From Capsicum annuum (taxonomy: Eukaryota; Streptophyta; Magnoliopsida; Solanales; Solanaceae), in the NCBI RefSeq assembly GCF_002878395.1, contig NC_061118.1:5239575-5303574 (forward strand): a stretch of 64,000 bases of DNA, written 5' to 3'. Under the pieces are notes generated by a model. It searched no databases and was not told the DNA's origin. It saw only the letters and a list, made by a program, of their open reading frames with translations. Position 1 is the first letter of the stretch; each line of letters begins with the position of its first letter. Below are positions 56,601 to 64,000 of this stretch, piece after piece. A program made the translations under genes and the position numbers.

Positions 56601-59600
56601 GGCGGAAAAATAGGCAAAACAGCGCGAACGGGGCATTTTCAGGATAAATCGATGTGCTATAGCCCACAGTTCTGGGGGTGGGCTCGGGGTCTAGGCGTGC
56701 TGTAGGCTGAAAATTGACCGGGGCATGCCTGGGAGGTTAGAAATCATCCCAGTGTAGTCTGGTTAATTTTTTGTGTCCATTTGATTGGAAAAACAGGCAA
56801 AACAGCGCAAATGGAGCATTTTTGGGATAAATCGGTATGTAGCTCATGGTTTCGGGGGTGGGCTCAAGGTCAAAGATTGTTGTGGTACAAAAATTGATTG
56901 GGGTATGTTAGGGAGGTTGGGGATAATCCTAGTGTGGTTCAGTTAATTTTTAGTGGCTATTTGGGTAGACAAACGGGCAAAACAGTGCGAACGGAGCATT
57001 TTCAAGCTAAATCGGTGTGCTATAGCCCATGGTTCCAGGGTGGGCCCAGTGTTCGAGGGTTCTGTGGGCTAAAAATTAGTTGGGGCACGTTAGAGATTTT
57101 GGGGATCATCCCACTGTGTTCCGTTTAATTTTTCATTGCCATTTGGGTGGACAAACAACCGAAACAATGCAAATTGGGCATTTTTGGGCCAAATCGGTTT
57201 GCTATAACCCATGGTTTTGGGGATGAGCTCGATTTCAGGGCGTGTTTTATCCCAGTATGGTTGAGAATCATCCCAATATGGTTTGTTTAAATTATCGTGG
57301 ATATTTGGGTGGACAAATGGGAGAAACGGTGTGAACAGGGCATTTTTAGGCCAAATTAGTGTGCTATAGCCTACGGTTTTTTGGGTGGGGCCTGGGTTCG
57401 TGTGTGCTGTTAGCCGAAAATTGGCAGAGGTGTGCCATGGAGGTTGGGGATCATCTTAGTGTGGTTCGTTTAATTTTTCATGGCCATTTGGGTGGATAAA
57501 CGGGTGAAATGGTGCGAACGGGGCATTTTTCGATCCAAATTGGTGGGCTATAGCACACGATTTTAAGTGTGGGCCCGGGGTGTAGGCATGCTATGTGCCA
57601 AAAATTGATCGAGGCATGCTAGGGAGTTGGGGATCATCCCAGTGTGGTCCGTTTAAAATTTTGTGGGCATTTGTATGGACAAACAAAGAAAACAACACGA
57701 ATGGGGAATTTTTGGACCATATCGGTGTGTTACAGCCCACAGATTTAGGAGTGGGCCTGGGTTCAAGGAGTGTTGTGGGCGAAAAATTGATCGGAGCATG
57801 TTAGGGAGGTTGGGGATCATCCCAGTGGTCCTTTAAATTTTCATGGTCATTTTGGTGGACAAACGAGCAAAATAACGCGAAAGGGGCATTTTCTAGCCAT
57901 GTCGGTGTGCTATAGGCCACAATTTTGGGATAGGGCCCAGGCGTGTTGAGGGCCAAAAATTAAACATGGCGTGCCAGGGAGGTCGGGGATCATCCCATTG
58001 TGGTCCGTTTAAAATTTTATGGCCATTTGGTTAAACAAACAGGCGAAACAATGCGAATGGGGCAGTTTTGGGTCAAATCGATGTGCTATAGCCCACAATT
58101 TTGGGGGTTGGCCTGAGGTCCGAACGTGCTGTGGGACAAAAATCAATCGAGGCATGCCAGGGAGGTTTGGGATTATTCTAGTATGGTCCAATTAATTTTT
58201 TTTGGCCATTTGGATGGACAAATGGCAGAAACGGCGCGACTGGTGCATTTTCGGGCCAAATTGGTGTGTTATGGCATACGGTTTTGTGGGTAGGCTGGGG
58301 GTCCAGGCATGCTGTAGGCAGAAAATTAATCGAGTCATGCCAGGGAGGTTGGGGATCATCCTAATGTGGTCCGTTTAATTCTTAATGGCCATTTAGGTGG
58401 ATAAACGAGCGAAACAGTGCGAACCGAGTATTTTTGAGCTAGATCGATTAGCTATAGCCCATCGTTTTGGGGTTGGGCTCGGGGTTCGAGCATGCTGTAG
58501 GACAAAAATATATCAGGGCATGCCAGGGAGGTTTGGGATAATCCTAATGTGGTCCATTAATTTTTTTGTGGCTATTTGTGTGGACAAATTGGCGACACGA
58601 CGTGAACGGGGCATTTTGGAGCAAAATTAGAGTTCTATAGGCCTCGGTCTTGGGGGTGGGCCTAGGGTTTGGGCTTGTTGTGGGCTGAAAATCAACCGGG
58701 GTACGCCAAGAAGGTAGGAGATCATCCCAGAATGGTCCATTTAATTTTTCATGGGCATTTGGGTAGACAACGAGTGAATCGGCATAAATGAGGCATTTTC
58801 AAGCCAAATCGGTATGCTATAGCCCATGAATTTTAGGGTGGATATGGGGTTCGAGTGTGCTGTGGGCTAAAAATTGACCGGGGCATGCCAGGGAGGTTGA
58901 AGATCATCACAGTGTGGTTCATTTAAATTTTCGTGGCCATTTAGGTGGACTAATAGGCATAACATTTTGAACGAGGCATTTTTGAGCCAAATCGGTGTGC
59001 TATAGCCCTCGGTTTTGGCGGTGGACCTGGGATCATGGCGTGCTGTGGGCCAAAAGTTGACCTGGGCATGACAGGGAGATTGGGGATCGCTCAGTGTGAT
59101 CCGTTTAATTTTTTGTGGCCATTTGTGTGGAAAAAAAGGCAAAATAGCGCGAACGGGGCATTTTCAAGACAAATCGATGTGCTATAGCCCACGGTTCTGG
59201 GGAGGAGGCTCAGGGTCCGGGCGTGCTGTGGGCTGAAAATCGACCGGGGCATGCCTGGGAGGTTGGGAATCATCCCAGTGTGGTCTGGTTAATTTTTTGT
59301 GGCCAGTTGAGTCGAAAAATAAGTAAAATAGTGGAAACGAAGCATTTTCGGGATAAATCGGTGTGTTATAGCTCACGATTTCGGGGGTGGGACCAAGTTC
59401 GAAGTTTGTTGTGGTACAAAAATTGATTGGGGTATGCCAGGGAGGTTGGGGATCATCCTAGTGTGGTTCAGTTAATTTTTTATGGCTATTTGGGTAGACA
59501 AATGGGCAAAACGGTGCGAATGGGGCATTTTGTGGCCAAATTAGTTTGCTATATCCCATGATTTTGGGGGTGGGTCCAGTGTCCGGGCGTGTGGTGGGTC

Positions 59601-62600
59601 AAAAATCAACCGAGCAGTGGCAGGGAGGTTGTGGATCATCCCAATATGGTCCGTTTAATTTTTTGTGGCCATTTGTGTGGACAAACGGGCAAAACGGCAT
59701 GAACGGGGCATTTTTAGGCCAAATTGATTTGCTATAGGCCACGGTTTTGGGGGTGGGCCTGGGGTTCGGGGGTGCTGTGGGTCAAAACTTGATCGGGGAA
59801 TGCTAGAGAGGTTGGGGATCATCCCAGTGTTGTTCGTTTGATTTTTCGTGGCCATATCTGTGGACAAACAGGTGAAACAGCATGAACGGAGCAATTTCGA
59901 GCCAAATCGATGTGCTATAGCCCATGATTTCGGGGGTGGACCCAGGGTTCGAGGGTACTGTGGGTTAAAATTAGTCGGGGCACGTCATAGATTTTGGGGA
60001 TCATCCTACTGTGTTTCATTTAACTTTTCATGGCCATTTAGGCGGACAAACAGGCAAAAAATTGCGAACAGGGCATTTTTGGGCCAAATCGGTGTGCTAT
60101 AACCCACGATTTTGGGGATGTGCCCGATTTCAGGGTGTGTTTTATCCCAGTATGATTGAGAATCATCCCAGTATGGTTTGTTTAAATTATCGTGGCTATT
60201 TGGGTGGACAAACGGGAGAAACAGTATGAACAGGGAATTTTTAGGCCAAATCAGTGTGCTATAGCCCATGATTTTTCGGGTGGGGCCTGGGGTTCGTCTG
60301 TGCTGTTGGCCGGAAATTGGCAGAGGCGTGCCAGTGAGGTTGGCAACCATCCTAGTGTGGTCTGTTTAATTTTTCATGGCCATTTGGGAGGATAAACGGG
60401 TGAAATGGCGCGAACGAGGCATTTTTCGATCCAAATTGGTGTGCTATAGCACACGATTTTAAGTATGGGCCCGGGGTGTAGGCGTGTTGTGTGCCGAAAA
60501 TTGATTGGGGCATTCTAGGGAGTTGGGGATCATCCCAGTGTGGTCCGTTTAATTTTTTGTGGCCATTTGAGTGGAAAAAAAGGCAAAACAGTGCAAATGA
60601 AGCATTTTTGGGATAAATCAGTCTGTTATAGCTTACGGTTTTGGGGGTGGGCCCAAGGTCAAAGCTTGTTGTGGTACAAAAATTGATTGGGGTATGCCAG
60701 GGAGGTTGGGGATCATCGTAGTGTGGTTCAGTTAATTTTTTGTGGCTATTTGGGTAGACAAATGGGCAAAACGGTACGAATGGGGAATTTTGGGGCCAAA
60801 TCAGTTTGGTATATCCCACGATTTTCGGGGTGGGTCCAGTGTCCAGGCGTATGGTGGGTCACAGATCAACCGGGGAGTGCCAAGGAGGTTGTGGATCATC
60901 CCAATGTGGTTCGTTTAATTTTTTGTGGCCATTTGTGTGGACAGACGGGCAAAATGGCATGAACGGGGCATTTTAGAGCCAAATCGGTGTGCTATAGGCC
61001 ACGGTTTTGGGGGTGGACCTGGGGTTCGAGCGTTCTGTAGTTCAAAACTCGATCGGGGAATGCCAGAGAGGTTGGGGATCATCCCAGTGTGGTGCGTTTG
61101 ATTTTTCGTGGCCATTTGTGTGGATAAATAGGTGAAACAGCACGAACGGAGCATTTTCGAGCCAAATCGGTGTGCTATAGCCCATGATTTCGGGGGTGGG
61201 CCCAGGGTCCGAGGGTGCTGTGGGCTAAAATTAAGTCAGGGCACGTCAGAGATTTAGGGGATCATCCCACTGTGTTCCATTTAATTTTTCATGGCCATTT
61301 GGGTGGACAAACAGGCGAAACAACGCGAACAGGGCATTTTTGGGCCAAATCGGTGTGCTATAACCCACGGTTTTAGGGATGAGCCTAATTTATGGGCGTG
61401 TTTTATCCCAATATGGTTGAGAATCATCCCAGAATAGTTTGTTTAAATTATCGTGGTTATTTGGGCGGACAAACGGGAGAAATGGTGCGAACAGGGCATT
61501 TTTGGGCCAAATCAGTGTGCTATAGCCCACGGTTCTTTGGGTGGGGCCTGGGGTTCGTGTGATGTGTTGGCCGAAAATTGGCAGAGGCATGCCAGAGAGG
61601 TTGGGGATCATTCCAGTATGGTCGGTTTAATTTTTTATGGCCATTTGGGAGGATAAACGGGTGAAATGGCGCGAACAGGGCATTTTTCGATCCAAATTGG
61701 TGTGCTATAGCATACAATTTTAAGTGTGGGCCCAGGGTGTAGGCGTGCTGTGTGTCGAAAATTAATCCGGGCATGCTAGGGAGTTGGGGATCGTCCCAGT
61801 GTGGTCCGTTTAAATTTTCATGGGCATTTGTGTGGACAAATGAAGAAAACAACACGAATGGGGAATTTTTGGACCATATCGGTGTGTTACAGCCCACAGA
61901 TTTAGGGGTGGGCCTGTGTTCAGGGAGTGTTGTGAGCGAAAAATTGATCGGAGCATGTCAGGGAGGTTGGGGATCATCCCAGTGGTCCTTTAAATTTTCA
62001 TGGTCATTTTGGTGGACAAACGAGCAAAATAACGCGAAAGGGGCATTTTCTGGCCATGTCGGTGTGCTATAGGCCACAATTTTGGGATAGGGCCCAGGCG
62101 TGTTGAGGGCCAAAAATTAAACATGGCATGCCAGGGAGGTTGGGGATCGTCCCGTTGTGGTTCGTTTAACATTTTATGGCCATTTGGTTAGACAAACAGG
62201 CGAAACAATGCGAATGGGGAAGTTTTAGGCCAAATCGATGTGCTATAGCCCACGATTTTGGGGGTTGGCCTGAGGTCCGAACGTGCTGTGGGTCAAAAAT
62301 CAATCGAGGCATGCCAGGGAGGTTTGGGATCATTCTAGTGTGGTCCAATTAAATTTTTTTTGGCCATTTGGATGGACAAATGGCAGAAATGGCACGACTG
62401 GTGCATTTTCGAGCTAAATTGGTGTGTTATGGCATACGGTTTTGTGGGTAGGCTCGGGGTCCAGGCATGCTTTGGGCAGAAAATTAATCGAGTCATGCCA
62501 GGGAGGTTGGGGATCATCCTAGTGTGGTCCGTAATTCTTAATGGTCATTTAGGTGGACAAACGAGCGAAACAGCATGAACCGGGTATTTTTGAGCTAAAT

Positions 62601-64000
62601 CGATGAGCTATAGCCCATCGTTTTGGAGTTGGGCTTGGGGTTCGAGCATGTTGTAGGATAAAAATATACCGCGGCATGCCAGGGAGGTTTGGGATAGTCC
62701 CAATGTGGTTCGTTAAATTTTTTGTCGCCATTTGTGTGGACAAATTGGCGACACGACATGAACGGGGCATTTTGGAGCAAATTTAGAGTTCTATAGCCCT
62801 TGGTCTTGGGGGTGGGCCTAGGGTTTGGGCTTGTTGTGGGCCGAAAATCAACCGGGGCACGCAAAGGAGGTAGGAGATCATGCCAGTATGGTCCGTTTAA
62901 TTTTTCATGGCTATTTGGATGGACAACGAGCGAAACGGTGTGAACGAGGCTTTCTCAGGCCAAATCGGTGTGCTACAACCCACAATTTTTGGGGTTGATT
63001 CGGGGTTCGAGTGTGCTGTGGGCTAAAAATTGACCCGGGCATGCCAGGGAGGTAGAAGATCATCACAGTGTGGTTCATTTAAATTTTCGTGGCCATTTAG
63101 GTAGAATAATAGGCATAACATTTTGAATGAGGCATTTTCGGTCCAAATGGGTATGTTATAGCCCACGGTTTAGGCGGTGGACCTGGGATCTTGGCGTGCT
63201 GTGGGCCAAAAATTGACCTGGGCATGACAGAGAGATTGGGGATCGCTCAGTGTGATCCGTTTAATTTTTTGTGGCTATTTGGGTGGAAAAACAGGCAAAA
63301 CAGCGCGAACGGGGCATTTTTAGGATAAATCGATGTGCTATAGCCCACGGTTCTAGGGGTGGGCTCAGGGTTCGGGCGTACTGTGGGCTGAAAATTGACT
63401 GGGACATGCCTGAAAGGTTGGGAATCATCCCAGTGTGGTCTGGTTAATTTTTTGTGGCTATTTGAGTGGAAAAACAGGCAAAACAGTGCAAACAAAGCAT
63501 TTTTGGGATAAATCGGTGTGTTATAGCTCACGGTTTTGGGGGTGGGCCCAAGGTCGAAGCTTGTTGTTGTACAAAAATTGATTAGGGTATGCCAGGGAGG
63601 TTGGGGATGATCCTAGTGTGGTTCAATTAATTTTTTGTGGCTATTTGGGTGACAAACGGGCAAAACGGTGCGAATGGGGCTTTTTAGGGCCAAATCAGTT
63701 TGCTATATCCCACGATTTTGAGGGTGGGTCCAGTGTCCGAGCGTGTGGTGGGTCAAAAATCAATCGGAGAGTGCCAGGGAGGTTGTGGATCATCCCAATG
63801 TGGTCTGTATAAATTTTTGTGGCCATTTGTGTGGACAAACGGGTAAAACGGCATGAATGGGGCATTTTTGAGCCAAATCGGTGTGCTATAGGCCACGGTT
63901 TTGGGGGTGGTCCTGGGGTTCGGGTATGCTGTGGGTCAAAAATCGATTGGGGAATTCCAAAGAGGTTGGGGATCATCCCAGTGTTGTTCGTTTGATTTTT
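53626..64000 (+). repeat. higher-order repeat domain, 2.5-2.9-kb units (14-16 monomers)
   Basis: The monomer-specific string ggtggacctgggatc occurs at 53626, 56496, 59030 and 63176, delimiting units of 2870, 2534 and 4146 bp and a fourth that is cut off. Other markers keep step. tgttttatccca occurs at 54741, 57243, 60138 and 61399. gggccaaaaattaaacatgg occurs near 55450, 57949 and 62108. aggcataacattttgaa occurs near 56452, 58953 and 63111. The second unit lacks two monomers present in the first (between its gttgtggtacaaaa and tgttttatccca markers). The third contains an internal duplication of about 1260 bp (7 monomers). Corresponding monomers in different units are far more alike than neighbours. 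Confidence 0.85.
59413..61933 (+). repeat. 1.26-kb tandem duplication inside a higher-order unit
   Basis: ggtacaaaaattgattgggg at 59413 and 60673 (1260 bp) and tgttttatccca at 60138 and 61399 (1261 bp) show a seven-monomer block present twice in tandem. Subtracting it brings the 4146-bp unit back to about 2886 bp, close to the 2870-bp first unit. Confidence 0.8.

Larger units (their letters stand above)
50962..64000 (+). repeat. satellite array block 3 (subfamily B), about 72 copies, continues past the window
   Basis: The same monomer resumes at tcgtcccagtgtggtccg. It is more irregular near 51500-51620, where one monomer lost its middle and a stretch reading caccagggcatgccctaatc is out of register. 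From about 53.6 kb it is organised into higher-order units. The array reaches the right edge without a boundary. Confidence 0.95.

Noticed and set aside
14737..64000. Dozens of open frames of 60-165 codons on both strands across the array
   Set aside because: They repeat the same peptide pattern with the satellite period, lack consistent start codons, and are broken at different places in each monomer. They are by-products of a repeat length close to a multiple of three.
14737..64000. Regularly spaced repeats as a CRISPR array
   Set aside because: The units are contiguous 180-bp monomers with no unique spacers, in a plant genome.
14737..64000. rDNA intergenic spacer or 5S array as the source of the tandem repeat
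   Set aside because: I see no 5S box A/C-like promoter elements and no rRNA coding segments in the monomers.

Overview
The window looks like a plant nuclear chromosome from the nightshade family (Solanaceae). The evidence is a remnant of the TS-type SINE typical of that family, a plant receptor-like-kinase exon pair with a plant-style intron, several plant LTR retrotransposon types, and a nuclear copy of the plastid gene ycf1. I cannot name the species. Very little of the window codes for a working protein.

Layout. (1) 1-4417 is the only gene-bearing, AT-rich part. Three copies of a 106-bp tandem repeat end just before the start codon of a two-exon kinase gene of the RKL1/RLK902 LRR-receptor-kinase type. 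The gene has lost its LRR and membrane parts, and a short two-LTR TRIM element sits in its intron. An unrecognised repetitive Ser/Lys-rich reading frame, a TS SINE remnant and AT-rich spacer follow. (2) 4418-14736 is a roughly 10.3-kb, pol-less LTR retrotransposon of Tat/Ogre (Ty3/gypsy) character. It has a roughly 1.9-kb 5' LTR, a duplicated LTR/PBS junction, a decayed gag, several internal tandem repeats including a 41-bp minisatellite of about 20 copies, a polypurine tract and a truncated 3' LTR. A 100-N scaffold gap inside it is flanked by the same 177-bp sequence on both sides, which looks like an assembly artefact. (3) 14737-64000 is a head-to-tail satellite array with a monomer of about 180-183 bp and roughly 250 copies in view. 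It is interrupted twice: by a minus-strand Ty3/gypsy chromovirus fragment (about 29149-32776) and by a roughly 350-bp fragment of plastid ycf1 (about 50611-50961). The array runs off the right edge.

Inside the array there is more structure than plain tandem repetition. The first 22 or so monomers (to about 18780) form a distinct subfamily. A chimeric monomer marks the switch to the subfamily filling the rest. Two regions carry higher-order repeats: a 2.35-kb (13-monomer) unit at about 23.2-26.6 kb, and a 2.5-2.9-kb (14-16-monomer) unit at about 53.6-64 kb with an internal 1.26-kb (7-monomer) duplication.

No operon-like or cooperating gene system is present. The window reads as the edge of a large heterochromatic satellite block next to a decayed gene-and-retrotransposon border. 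I found no rRNA, tRNA, CRISPR or viral genes. Nearly all long reading frames between 14.7 and 64 kb are by-products of the satellite period being close to a multiple of three, and I do not annotate them as genes.
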